DNA of 12,033 nt from JBEKYH01 sp049511115. Its GTDB lineage: Bacteria > Planctomycetota > Phycisphaerae > Tepidisphaerales > Tepidisphaeraceae. A program made the position numbers and the translations under genes. The stretch spans positions 1-12,033 of the forward strand of contig JBEKYH010000109.1 in NCBI GenBank assembly GCA_049511115.1, written 5' to 3'. Positions 1-7,155 of this stretch are shown piece after piece (the first letter of the stretch is position 1; every line of letters begins with the position of its first letter). The notes beneath the pieces were generated by a model that worked only from the letters and a program-made list of their open reading frames with translations, was not told where the DNA came from and ran no database searches.

Positions 1-1472
1 GTGGGAGACTCCACCGTGCCCGGTAAGCCCAAATGACCGACAAAAAGAAATGAACTTAAGAACGAGTTTGAGAAGGAAATGTCAGTTTCAGGTGCAAGGT
101 TGGCAGCGGGCACGCTGTCAACGGTCACGCTGCCGGCGGTCGAGACCTGCAGCGGCACATTTGCCCGGTCGGTCGCCAGTTTGTTGTCGGCTGCCGCGAG
201 AATCGCCTGATCCGTCTGCACATTGTTCGCATCGGTCGTGGCGTCGGACTGCTGTTTGGCGAGTGCGTCGGTATAGGCGGGCGTGGACGCGAGGAGAGCG
301 GCGACATTCACCTTGTCGCGGGCCACTTTGGCGGCCGTCGCGGCTTGATCCGCTTGCAACTTTTTCACCGATTTACGCACGATCCGCACCAGGGCCGCTT
401 CATCAGTGGCGAGGAGGCTCTGCGCCTTATCCTCAGCCGGAATGCGGCCGTCGCTTTGCATGAGTTGAATCTTCGCCTGATCAGAAATGACCGTTTTTAT
501 ATTCGCCTTTGCCGTCGCCGCGACGGCGGCCTGATCCGCCGCGGCGATAGTCGCGCCGGCGGCTTCATCCGCGAGAAGTTTGTTCTGCTGAGTTGAACCG
601 TTGATGGTGGCGTGGTGAGCCGTCGCAACGGCGGCGGCATCGGCGGTGGCATCGGTGGATTGGGTGGTCTGATCGCTGGTCAATTGAGCTTGAATGGTGT
701 TGATTTCGGATATGTCGGCGGTGGTGTCGGCATCGCTGGCGGGTAGATTCGAACCGCTCAAACTAAGGGTGCCGCTGTTTATGGTGGTGCCACCGGTATA
801 TGAATTCCCACTGGCAAGCGTATTTATGTCCGATTGCAACTGCTCTTTGTCCGCCGCGATGATCGCGTTATCCACCTGAATTTGCGCCGAAGCAGCCGTT
901 TGATCGGCCGTCTGTTTGGCCACCGCCGCCGTATAGGCCGGGGTGGACTGCAAAAGCGCCTGAATGGCGGCGTTGTCGTTGGCGACCGTCGCTTGGGTGG
1001 ACACCTGATCGTTTTGCAGTTGCGTTACCGCAGCGCTGACGGCGGCCTGCAACGCCGCCTGATCGCTCGCTAGCGTGGTTTGATCTGTTGCCAGTGCGGT
1101 AGCGTTGCCGGCGTCGGCGGCGATTTGCTTGTAGTCATCGGTGACCGTGGGCAAGCCGTTCGTGGCGGCAGTGCTGATCGCCGTCTGGTCGTTGCTGATG
1201 GTGGTGGAAGCTGCCGCCTGATCGGCGGTGAGTTGAGCCTCCTGCGAGGACGGGTTCACGATCTGCGCCTCAATCGCCGACACGGCCGCGGCATCGGCGC
1301 TGGCCTGGGCTTGCGTGGTCGTCTGATCGCTCTGCAGGTTGGCGTTGGCGTAACTGACTTCCGCCTGATCGGCGGCAATAATCTGCGCAGGGGTTAACTG
1401 GGAAAGATGGAGATGCGACGTCGCCGACAAGAGCCGTCGCGACTCCAGAGGGTCCAATACAAAGCGGGCCAT
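1..1472 (-). CDS. LEPR-XLL secreted repeat protein with PATR motif (C-terminus beyond window)
   Basis: Open for 490 codons from an ATG at 1472 to the window edge, so the C-terminus is missing. The start is fixed by a strong ribosome site, AGGAGG at 1481-1486, 8 nt upstream. Residues 7-17 (DPLESRRLLSA) match the LEPR-XLL N-terminus found on exported planctomycete proteins. Most of the rest is Ala/Asp/Gln/Thr-rich with repeated DQA or DQT steps and few aromatics, and is probably helical or coiled coil. A segment LLxSTPAYTxAxAKQ occurs at residues 173-187 and again at 393-407, a 220-residue period. Between them, residues 224-242 (SYTGGTTINSGTLSLSGSN) match the autotransporter-associated beta-strand repeat (PATR, TIGR02601 type). 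Likely a secreted or surface-attached structural or adhesin-like protein; no catalytic motif is visible. It lies 60 nt downstream of the gene at 1533-2048 on the same strand but probably has its own promoter. Export and role are inferred; the repeats and motifs are read directly. Confidence 0.85.
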   Translation of the reverse strand, partial: MARFVLDPLESRRLLSATSHLHLSQLTPAQIIAADQAEVSYANANLQSDQTTTQAQASADAAAVSAIEAQIVNPSSQEAQLTADQAAASTTISNDQTAISTAATNGLPTVTDDYKQIAADAGNATALATDQTTLASDQAALQAAVSAAVTQLQNDQVSTQATVANDNAAIQALLQSTPAYTAAVAKQTADQTAASAQIQVDNAIIAADKEQLQSDINTLASGNSYTGGTTINSGTLSLSGSNLPASDADTTADISEINTIQAQLTSDQTTQSTDATADAAAVATAHHATINGSTQQNKLLADEAAGATIAAADQAAVAATAKANIKTVISDQAKIQLMQSDGRIPAEDKAQSLLATDEAALVRIVRKSVKKLQADQAATAAKVARDKVNVAALLASTPAYTDALAKQQSDATTDANNVQTDQAILAAADNKLATDRANVPLQVSTAGSVTVDSVPAANLAPETDISFSNSFLSSFLFVGHLGLPGTVESP

Positions 1473-1495
1473 CTATCCTGCCTCCTTAGACGGCA

Positions 1496-1523
1496 ATTGT
1501 GCGCGAAATAGGGCCGCAGTCAA
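1496..1523 (-). promoter_or_regulatory. Candidate sigma70-type promoter of the LEPR-XLL gene
   Basis: On the minus strand TTGACT (1518-1523, 5 of 6 to consensus) is followed after 16 nt by CACAAT (1496-1501, 4 of 6). The predicted transcript start near 1489 would leave a leader of about 17 nt carrying the AGGAGG ribosome site. It sits entirely in the 60-nt gap between two minus-strand genes. Planctomycete promoters are poorly defined, so this is a tentative call. Confidence 0.35.
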
Positions 1524-1532
1524 GTTAATTTT

Positions 1533-2048
1533 TCAATACCACACGGTGATGACAATATTCGTGTCTTTCGTCTTGCCATCCCAGACGCCGATGGTCGTAT
1601 TGGTGATTTTGACCTCGATGTCGGGATGGGCTTCGAGCCAGTCGTTGATGCGTTCCTCGACGCGCTCGACGGCGTCGTCGCTCAGGCGGCCGTGAAAGAC
1701 CTTCATGTGGACCGCGCCGTTGCCGGTGAGATTGGACTTGCGCTTGTATTTCTTTTCGTCACCCGCCATCTTCATGCCGTAGACCTGAATCTTGCTGACG
1801 GTGGGATGGGCCGAATGGTTCTCCTCGATGGCCACGGGCGAAAGATCGTCCTTGGAATGGAGAGGGGCCGGGGCCGGGATCGGCCGCGGCGGAAGAGCCG
1901 TGGGCGCACCGGGCGCATGGGGCGCGTGCGGGGCGCTCGATGAATGCGGGGCATGCGGCACGCTCGGCGCATGCGGCGCAGACGGATGCAGCGAACTCTG
2001 TTCAGACGGATGGCGCGTAACGCCGGGGATGGAAAGCGGGTCGCTCAT
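1533..2048 (-). CDS. Hypothetical protein: His/Pro/Ala-rich head plus small alpha-beta C-terminal domain
   Basis: 171 residues from an ATG at 2048 with GGAGG at 2056-2060, 7 nt upstream, so the start is well supported. Residues 21-49 are a low-complexity tract built from repeats of HAP, PHAP and SAP with seven His; proline-rich linker continues to about residue 63. From about residue 84 the composition becomes that of a folded domain. Predicted pattern: strand (VHMKVFHGRL, 113-122), helix (SDDAVERVEERINDWLEAH, 123-141), strand (IEVKITNTTIGVWDG), then a final strand ending in IVITVWY at the C-terminus. I recall similar short domains ending in a V-x-V-W motif as uncharacterised planctomycete proteins, but cannot name a family. 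No signal peptide or membrane segment is visible, so a cytoplasmic location is likely. The His-rich tract could bind metal; that is speculation. It precedes the LEPR-XLL gene on the same strand, 60 nt upstream, with no clear terminator between them. Confidence 0.8.
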   Translation of the reverse strand: MSDPLSIPGVTRHPSEQSSLHPSAPHAPSVPHAPHSSSAPHAPHAPGAPTALPPRPIPAPAPLHSKDDLSPVAIEENHSAHPTVSKIQVYGMKMAGDEKKYKRKSNLTGNGAVHMKVFHGRLSDDAVERVEERINDWLEAHPDIEVKITNTTIGVWDGKTKDTNIVITVWY

Positions 2049-2140
2049 TGCAAAACCTCCACGATGTGAATGCCTTCAAGACCTGACGCCAAAGAAATGA
2101 CAAAAATATCCTATCATCCGCTTTCATGGAGAGGAAGCGG

Positions 2141-2161
2141 AAAAACGCCTAAATTCGGCGT
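2141..2161 (-). terminator. Rho-independent terminator, minus strand
   Basis: On the minus strand ACGCC (2157-2161) pairs with GGCGT (2145-2149) around a 7-nt AT-rich loop, followed directly by a T run (2141-2144, with the last stem T adding to it). It begins 12 nt after the stop codon of the gene at 2174-2461. The stem is only 5 bp, so it is weak, but its placement fits that gene and supports its being real. Confidence 0.5.
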
Positions 2162-2173
2162 AGGGGATACTTA

Positions 2174-2461
2174 CTACCGGTCAGCTTCCGTAGCGCTTCG
2201 CGCGCGATCTACCCCTTCCGCATTCGGTTCAAGTGCTTTGGCGACGTGGACAAACAGATTTGTCAGCGGCGGGTCCACGCCCTCGCGTACCAGCCGCCGA
2301 ACGCTGGCGGCGTATTGGCTTTTCCATTCAGGATCAACCGGCGCTGGAACTTCTGAGGGCCAGCCGGGCACGGGACTGCCGGGAGGCATGCGGCGAATCA
2401 ACGCCTTATTCACCGCATATCTTGCGGCAATTAGCTTGCTCCTTCGCCGATTGTTTGGCAT
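2174..2461 (-). CDS. Small hypothetical protein, divergent from fic
   Basis: 95 residues from an ATG at 2461. An in-frame TGA lies two codons upstream, so the start cannot extend. The ribosome site is poor: GAAGG abuts the ATG with no spacer. The protein is basic at the N-terminus (NNRRRSKLIAAR), then has a proline-rich turn (MPPGSPVPGWPSEVPAPVDPEW) and a probable helical region (YAASVRRLVREG and LTNLFVHVAKAL). I do not recognise a family. Codon use and composition look coding, and a terminator-like hairpin follows the stop. The start is only 14 nt from the fic start on the opposite strand, so each gene's promoter would have to lie inside the other. It could instead be antisense open frame upstream of fic; the terminator argues against that. 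Confidence 0.5.
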   Translation of the reverse strand: MPNNRRRSKLIAARYAVNKALIRRMPPGSPVPGWPSEVPAPVDPEWKSQYAASVRRLVREGVDPPLTNLFVHVAKALEPNAEGVDRARSATEADR

Positions 2462-2475
2462 CCTTCACATCTGAT

Positions 2476-3606
2476 ATGAGACAAAACCCCACCTACATCC
2501 ATGCAAAAGCCGGCTGGCCAAAGTTCACCTGGGACACGGAAAACCTGGCCGCGCAGCTCGCCGCGGTTCGGCACAAGCAGGGCCGATTGTTGGGCAAAAT
2601 GGAATCACTCGGTTTCGACCTCCAGGCCGAGGCAAATCTGGCCGTCCTCACGAGCGACGTGGTGAAATCTTCCGCCATCGAAGGAGAAAAGCTGGAGCCA
2701 GGCGAGGTGCGGTCCTCGATCGCGCGACGGCTGGGGCTGGATATAGCCGGCTTGCCCAAGGCAAGCCGGGATGTAGAGGGCGTCGTCGAGATGATGTTGG
2801 ACGCGACGCAGAGGTTCGAGAAGCCCCTGACCAAAAACCGTCTCTTCGACTGGCATGCGTCGCTATTTCCGACCGGCCGCAGCGGCATGAGCCGCATTAC
2901 CGTTGGGGCTTGGCGAACGAAGGAATCCGGCCCAATGCGGGTCGTGTCCGGCCCCATCGGCCGGGAGAAAACCCATTTCGAGGCGCCTGCTGCAGATCGC
3001 CTTGAATCAGAAACGTCACAATTCATCAAGTGGTTCAACGCGCCGACGGCAGTCGATCCCGTGCTCAAGGCCGGCATCGCGCATTTCTGGTTCGTGACCA
3101 TCCATCCCTTTGAAGACGGAAATGGCCGCATCGCTCGGGCCCTCGCCGATATGTCTTTGGCTCGCGCCGATGGCACGAAGGACCGATTCTACAGCATGTC
3201 CGCCCGGATCGAGGCGGAGCGAAGTGAGTACTACCTGCAACTGGAATCCGCGCAACGCGGCGAAATGGATATCACGCGTTGGCTGGCGTGGTTCCTCGGC
3301 TGCCTGGACCGCGCCATCACTGGCGCAGATGAAACACTGGGTGCCGTCCTCCACAAAGCTCGGATGTGGGAGCGCATCAATCGCCGGCCGATCAACGATC
3401 GCCAGCGGCGTGTCATTAACCGACTGCTTGACGGGTTCACGGGTTTCCTCTCGACCTCAAAGTACGCCAAGCTCGCCAAGTGTTCCAGCGACACTTCCCT
3501 CCGTGATGTGCAAGATCTGTTGGATCGCCGCATCCTGATCCAGAACTCCGCCGGCGGCCGAAGCACGAGTTATCGCCTTGGCAACCCGGAGGATGTGGTG
3601 GATTGA
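2476..3606 (+). CDS. fic: Fic family protein, class II adenylyltransferase (AMPylase)
   Basis: 376 residues. Fic enzymes transfer AMP from ATP to a hydroxyl side chain of a target protein, usually in the cytoplasm. The full core motif HPFEDGNGRIAR is at residues 210-221 (catalytic His210, phosphate-binding GNGR). The inhibitory motif [S/T]xxxE[G/N] is SSAIEG at 65-70, before the core, which makes this a class II, self-inhibited Fic with Glu69 as the predicted blocking residue. Residues 1-50 match the usual N-terminal region of this subfamily (DUF4172 type), and residues about 315-370 look like a winged-helix segment ending in GGRSTSYRL. All key residues are intact, so it should be active once inhibition is relieved. 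The target is unknown. I chose the ATG at 2476 because the family usually begins near MRQNPTYIH. The frame is open upstream to 2233, but that part is not Fic-like and overlaps the divergent small gene. No convincing ribosome site is visible. Confidence 0.93.
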   Translation: MRQNPTYIHAKAGWPKFTWDTENLAAQLAAVRHKQGRLLGKMESLGFDLQAEANLAVLTSDVVKSSAIEGEKLEPGEVRSSIARRLGLDIAGLPKASRDVEGVVEMMLDATQRFEKPLTKNRLFDWHASLFPTGRSGMSRITVGAWRTKESGPMRVVSGPIGREKTHFEAPAADRLESETSQFIKWFNAPTAVDPVLKAGIAHFWFVTIHPFEDGNGRIARALADMSLARADGTKDRFYSMSARIEAERSEYYLQLESAQRGEMDITRWLAWFLGCLDRAITGADETLGAVLHKARMWERINRRPINDRQRRVINRLLDGFTGFLSTSKYAKLAKCSSDTSLRDVQDLLDRRILIQNSAGGRSTSYRLGNPEDVVD

Positions 3607-3633
3607 CTTGCCGACCAATCAGTGACTTCCGCC

Positions 3634-3678
3634 AATCGGGGCGACTGGATTCGAACCAGCGACCTCTTGACCCCCAGA
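3634..3678 (-). repeat. att-like direct repeat, copy 1: 3' half of tRNA-Pro(GGG)
   Basis: 45 bp, identical to 8340-8384 in the same orientation. Read on the minus strand it gives an anticodon loop CTGGGGG (anticodon GGG), the 3' anticodon-stem strand TCAAG, variable loop AGGTC, T-stem GCTGG/CCAGT around TTCGAAT, then acceptor strand CGCCCCG and discriminator A, as in tRNA-Pro. The sequence on its 5' side does not form a D-arm or the matching CGGGGCG strand, so this is a fragment and not a gene. 3' tRNA halves are classic attachment sites of tyrosine recombinases. It lies 27 nt after the fic stop. Confidence 0.8.
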
Positions 3679-3800
3679 TTGCATAAGCACGACAATTCTC
3701 GAAGTGATGTCGGATTTGGCGAAATAATCGGTTGATAATAATCGGGGATGGAGGTATGGTTGGTGCGTCGTCCCCGCTTAAATTGCAGTTGGAGCAAAAG

Positions 3801-6287
3801 ATGGGAAAAGTGCAAGTAACCGGCCGGCGCATTCCCCAGCTATTTAGTTCACTGATGATGGCGATGAGCCTCTGGGGCGGGACTTGGGTACCCGCTTGCT
3901 GGGGGCAGGTTACCTTTTCGATAAAGGATAGCAACGATTGGATCATCACGGACGACGGCATCTCAATGGATTACAATCCCTCCCAGCAACAGATTGGAGA
4001 CTTAACATTCAACGGCAGCGGGTATTTGTTGAACGGCAACATAGATGCGGAATACGCAGGTACTCCGTATGGTACGGGACCCCAAACCTTCAATTACCAG
4101 TTGGGGCCCAAGGATGGGAATGGCTACGCATACGTGGACGTGTGGACGACCAATGCGTCAACGGGAAGCAGCGTCAACCCGCTGACCTACGCATTCCATT
4201 ACGTGGTGTTCGCAAACGATCCGACGGTTTACTGTTATGACGCGGTGAGCCACGCCGCGACCGATCCGGCCACATCGATCGGCGCGGGCGAGTTCCTTTT
4301 CCGCAGCAATACTGCCTATTTCCAGAACCTCTATCAGGTGGCTACCGGCCCTAATAATCTGGGGCCGCAGACGATCACGAATATCGCCAGCGCCAATGCG
4401 AATTACGCAGCCGATACGGCGGAGGCCGGCAGGACCGTGCAGAACGTCACTTACGACCTGTCGGGCAGCGGCATTTCCAGCACCTCCAGTATCGGGGGCA
4501 CCAGTTCCGGCGACAACGGCACCAATTTCTTCACCAAGTATGACACCGGCGTGTACCAGCAATTTTACCAGGCCGAGACTATCTACGGCTCCCAATATGC
4601 CGTCACGAATGTCATGCCCTCGGAAGAGAGTTGTTTGGATGGGCCGACGCATCAGATGGGCGGCGTAACGGACCCATTACTTCTGGACCAGTCCTTTGCG
4701 ACCGATCACGACGGCCTGGACTCCAGCTCCTATACCGGCGATCCCGGCGATGCGCTTCAATGGTCGGCCGGACAGGTTGCCAGCAAGGTGTTCGGGCCTT
4801 TTGGGTTTAGGATTTCCTCGGACACTTCGCAAACCCCCTCGCAGATCAATCAGGCCGCCATCAACGCGATTCCCAATGATGACGCGGAATTTGCAACAGA
4901 TACGGAGTTGGCCGCCAACGGCTATATTCCCGATAACGAGCCGGGCGCGGCGCCGCTGCGCGGAACCGTGCAAATCAACGCCTCCAACTCAGCGACCTAT
5001 AGCACCAGCGCTACCGGCATGATCGCGGCAAATGGTTGGAGCCCCAATTCCGACAACAACACCGTTGTCCTCTCCCAAAACAATGTGAACTTTCAAGAAA
5101 CCAGCGCGGGATATTGTTATTGGGGCCAGCTTTCGCAAAGCGGCAACGTGACTCTCAATAATGTCGTCCCCGGGACTTACCGGTTGTCGCTATATGAGCT
5201 TGGCCAATGGGGAACGACGGTCTACAACAATGTCGTGGTAGGGGGTCTGGCGTCTGACGGCGTTCATGGGACTATCACCGTTCCCGGATATGGTTCAACG
5301 CCTGGAGCGGGTCTGAAGTTTGTTCCCGAGAACTTCGGGACGGCTCCGCCGATCTGGACCATCGGCTCGCCGGACCGCTCCGACAATGAATTCACCAACG
5401 GTCACGACTCGTCGTATAACCCCGGTTCATCAGGTCCCGACCTGCGGCAATACTACGGCGCATACAACTACTGGGCGGAAGAGGCGGCCATGGGGAATCC
5501 AGGAACGGTTGTCTATTACGCAACCGCCGTCGGCTCAACTCCGGCGACCAATGACCCCAACGCCTGGATCGGCAATCAGTGGCTGAAGTTCAATCCACCG
5601 CTGTTCGATCCAGTCAACAGCACCACGGACTATTACACCAGTTCCAACAACCCGAACGTCGGCTCCAGCGCTAAATCGAATGAAGTGAACAACGGCACGG
5701 ATTTTGGCGAGCCGGCCTATGTAGAGTCCGGCGGTGGCGCCGCCAGCTATGAGGGGACTCCCTGGAGCGTTCGCTTCACCTGCACGCAAGCGCAGCTCAA
5801 CCAGGGCCAGTATGTCGTTCTTTCCGTCGGGGCGGCCGCGTTGAAATCTGATCTTACCGTATCGCTCAATGGCCATGCCGATGCACAATGGACCAATGAA
5901 GAGAGTGGTACGGACGATGCTTCGCTTCGCAGCAGCGATTCCGCTTTTTACCAGTGGGCGGCATTCCAGTTTCCCACGTCCGATCTCTTCGCCGCGGGCA
6001 GCCTCAACACCTTTACGTTCGCGGTCAGTTCGGGCGATGGCGTCATGTACGATGCGCTTCGCATGGAGATCACCAATACCTCGGCCAATCCCGCCACCAC
6101 CGGCTGGTATGATTACGAATACATCACCGCCACCAGCCAGACCTTTCAAAACGATGCGATCGGCCTGACCCCCAACGATCTGGTGGATGTGCCCGAGCCT
6201 GGCGGCCTAATCCTGGCGGGCTTGTCGATTCCACTCATCCTCCGTCGCCGGCGGTCGGCGCCTGTTCACAATGCACCCGCCACATAA
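3801..6287 (+). CDS. PEP-CTERM rhamnogalacturonan lyase-like protein (polysaccharide lyase family 4)
   Basis: 828 residues. PL4 enzymes cleave the rhamnogalacturonan I backbone of pectin by beta-elimination. A signal peptide spans residues 1 to about 35 (GKVQVTGRR, then a hydrophobic stretch). The three PL4 domains follow in order: an N-terminal lyase-fold region (about 38-380), an FnIII-like middle domain (about 383-500, with CYWGQLSQSGNVTLNNVVPGTYRLSLYELG), and a CBM-like C-terminal domain (about 515-755) opening with IWTIGSPDRSDNEF and closing with GVMYDALRMEI, both typical of the family. Residues 797-820 are a PEP-CTERM tail: VPEPGG, hydrophobic helix, RRRR, so it is probably exported and sorted by an exosortase. 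I could not place the catalytic Lys and His, so activity is likely but unproven. The ATG at 3801 is preferred over the in-frame TTG 3732 and ATG 3756 because GGAG (3791-3794) is well spaced and it gives a clean signal peptide. Its last codons abut the truncated PIN gene running the other way. Confidence 0.85.
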   Translation: MGKVQVTGRRIPQLFSSLMMAMSLWGGTWVPACWGQVTFSIKDSNDWIITDDGISMDYNPSQQQIGDLTFNGSGYLLNGNIDAEYAGTPYGTGPQTFNYQLGPKDGNGYAYVDVWTTNASTGSSVNPLTYAFHYVVFANDPTVYCYDAVSHAATDPATSIGAGEFLFRSNTAYFQNLYQVATGPNNLGPQTITNIASANANYAADTAEAGRTVQNVTYDLSGSGISSTSSIGGTSSGDNGTNFFTKYDTGVYQQFYQAETIYGSQYAVTNVMPSEESCLDGPTHQMGGVTDPLLLDQSFATDHDGLDSSSYTGDPGDALQWSAGQVASKVFGPFGFRISSDTSQTPSQINQAAINAIPNDDAEFATDTELAANGYIPDNEPGAAPLRGTVQINASNSATYSTSATGMIAANGWSPNSDNNTVVLSQNNVNFQETSAGYCYWGQLSQSGNVTLNNVVPGTYRLSLYELGQWGTTVYNNVVVGGLASDGVHGTITVPGYGSTPGAGLKFVPENFGTAPPIWTIGSPDRSDNEFTNGHDSSYNPGSSGPDLRQYYGAYNYWAEEAAMGNPGTVVYYATAVGSTPATNDPNAWIGNQWLKFNPPLFDPVNSTTDYYTSSNNPNVGSSAKSNEVNNGTDFGEPAYVESGGGAASYEGTPWSVRFTCTQAQLNQGQYVVLSVGAAALKSDLTVSLNGHADAQWTNEESGTDDASLRSSDSAFYQWAAFQFPTSDLFAAGSLNTFTFAVSSGDGVMYDALRMEITNTSANPATTGWYDYEYITATSQTFQNDAIGLTPNDLVDVPEPGGLILAGLSIPLILRRRRSAPVHNAPAT

Positions 6288-6545
6288 CGCGGAAAGCGGC
6301 CCCACAAACAGAATACGCTCGATCGCATCCCTCACCCGAGGATGTTGCAGTTCGGGATATTTGTCCACGAGGGAGGGGCGCCGCAATACGGAGCGGTATT
6401 CGGCCAGTACAGGCCGGCTCAAAAGCGGGACTACCCGTCGTTCCTGACAGGCTCTGAGTATCTGACCGGAAGCGGATTGAAGATTGATGAAAGCGCGAAC
6501 GATGATGTTCGTGTCGAGAATGAGCCGGTAATGCGTCGAGGGCAC
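6207..6545 (-). pseudogene. Truncated PIN-domain toxin (VapC-like, TIGR00305/COG1569 type)
   Basis: The open frame starts with GTG at 6545 and runs 112 codons. Residues 6-85 are a clear PIN-domain N-terminal part: YRLILDTNIIVRAF with the first metal ligand Asp11, and PVLAEYRSVLRR with Glu49. PIN toxins are Mg-dependent RNases of toxin-antitoxin pairs. After IERILFVGPLSA (residue 86, near 6288) family resemblance stops, and the remaining 26 residues are simply antisense of the lyase gene. The later acidic residues that complete the active site are therefore missing, so the toxin should be inactive. The break falls at the lyase stop codon (6285-6287), which suggests that a rearrangement joined the two. 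It follows the antitoxin by 6 nt, as expected for a coupled TA operon. Confidence 0.75.
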
Positions 6546-6551
6546 GGGCGA

Positions 6552-6824
6552 TCAGGCCTTCTGTGACCTTTCACGGTGATGGGCAATTTTGGCCTCTTCC
6601 ACCAATCGGTCGATCTCGGTTTCGTGTATTTCCCGACCGACGCCGAGAAGCTCTTCGAACGTGCTGGTCCTGGCGCGCTCGGAGATGGCCAGGTCCTCTT
6701 CAACCAAATGCTTCAAATATCGTTGTGGCGTCATGCCAAGTTGCTTGGCGCGGGCCGTCAGCGCGGCGGTCTTTTGCTTGCCGAGACCGCGAACCTGAAG
6801 TGGGGTTGTATGAATTGCCGCCAT
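6552..6824 (-). CDS. RHH-type antitoxin of the broken PIN toxin
   Basis: 90 residues from the ATG at 6824; a TTG seven codons upstream (6845) is a less likely start. No strong ribosome site precedes either. The N-terminal half fits a ribbon-helix-helix DNA-binding fold: a short strand (TTPLQVRGL), a helix (GKQKTAALTARAKQLG), a turn and a second helix (TPQRYLKHLVEED). The C-terminal half, rich in Glu and Arg (FEELLGVGREIHETEIDRLVEEAKI), is the usual toxin-binding type of tail. In such pairs the antitoxin neutralises the PIN RNase and represses its own operon. It ends with TGA at 6552, 6 nt before the toxin GTG. The antitoxin frame is intact although its toxin is truncated, so it may persist as a lone regulator or a decaying remnant. 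Exact antitoxin family not assigned. Confidence 0.7.
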   Translation of the reverse strand: MAAIHTTPLQVRGLGKQKTAALTARAKQLGMTPQRYLKHLVEEDLAISERARTSTFEELLGVGREIHETEIDRLVEEAKIAHHRERSQKA

Positions 6825-6845
6825 GGTTTGGCTTTCGTCACGCAA

Positions 6846-7155
6846 TCCATTCTAGCACGTCTGCGCCCCGCACAAAAGCAACTCCGAAACCCTCAAATTG
6901 TAGTGCAAATCGCCAGGGAAATGTCGTGCATCGGACAGGATCCTCATTTGGCAGGTGAAAACCGCTGAAATAAGGCGATTTCCGAAATATCCACTACGGA
7001 GACCTTTTGACCAGCAATCAAGCGCTCTCACAATTTATTGCCACGCCAAATCCCCTGTGTTTACAGCCAATTTAATCGGGGCGACGGGACACCAATCGAA
7101 CTTTTTGTGCGTTTCTGCCTCGGAATTGCCGATTTTGCCTCACCCGGTCGCGTTA
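6846..7155. other. Intergenic stretch without a recognisable gene
   Basis: About 310 bp between the antitoxin start and the stop of the DUF6882-like gene. It should hold the promoter of the toxin-antitoxin operon and the 3' end of the DUF transcript, but I see no convincing -35/-10 pair, hairpin with a T run, RNA gene or long repeat. Open frames crossing it on the plus strand are antisense to the antitoxin and have no family resemblance. Confidence 0.5.

Noticed and set aside
50..1397. Several plus-strand open frames of 60-137 codons
   Set aside because: They are antisense to the long LEPR-XLL frame, Arg/Gly-rich, and have no ribosome sites or family motifs. The minus-strand frame has a strong ribosome site and clear domains.
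2233..2475. 81-codon upstream extension of the Fic frame
   Set aside because: The extension is Arg/Ala/Ser-rich without Fic features, and homologues as I know them begin near MRQNPTYIH. It is antisense to the small gene at 2174-2461.
3570..3815. Minus-strand frame containing RSLVRIQSPRL
   Set aside because: The peptide is the well-known artefact of translating a tRNA T-arm; it comes from the tRNA-Pro fragment.
5535..6149. 204-codon minus-strand frame inside the lyase gene
   Set aside because: It is a shadow of the lyase, which has a signal peptide, family motifs and a sorting tail in the opposite frame.
6563..6968. Two plus-strand frames of about 130 codons
   Set aside because: They are antisense to the RHH antitoxin and lack any motif.
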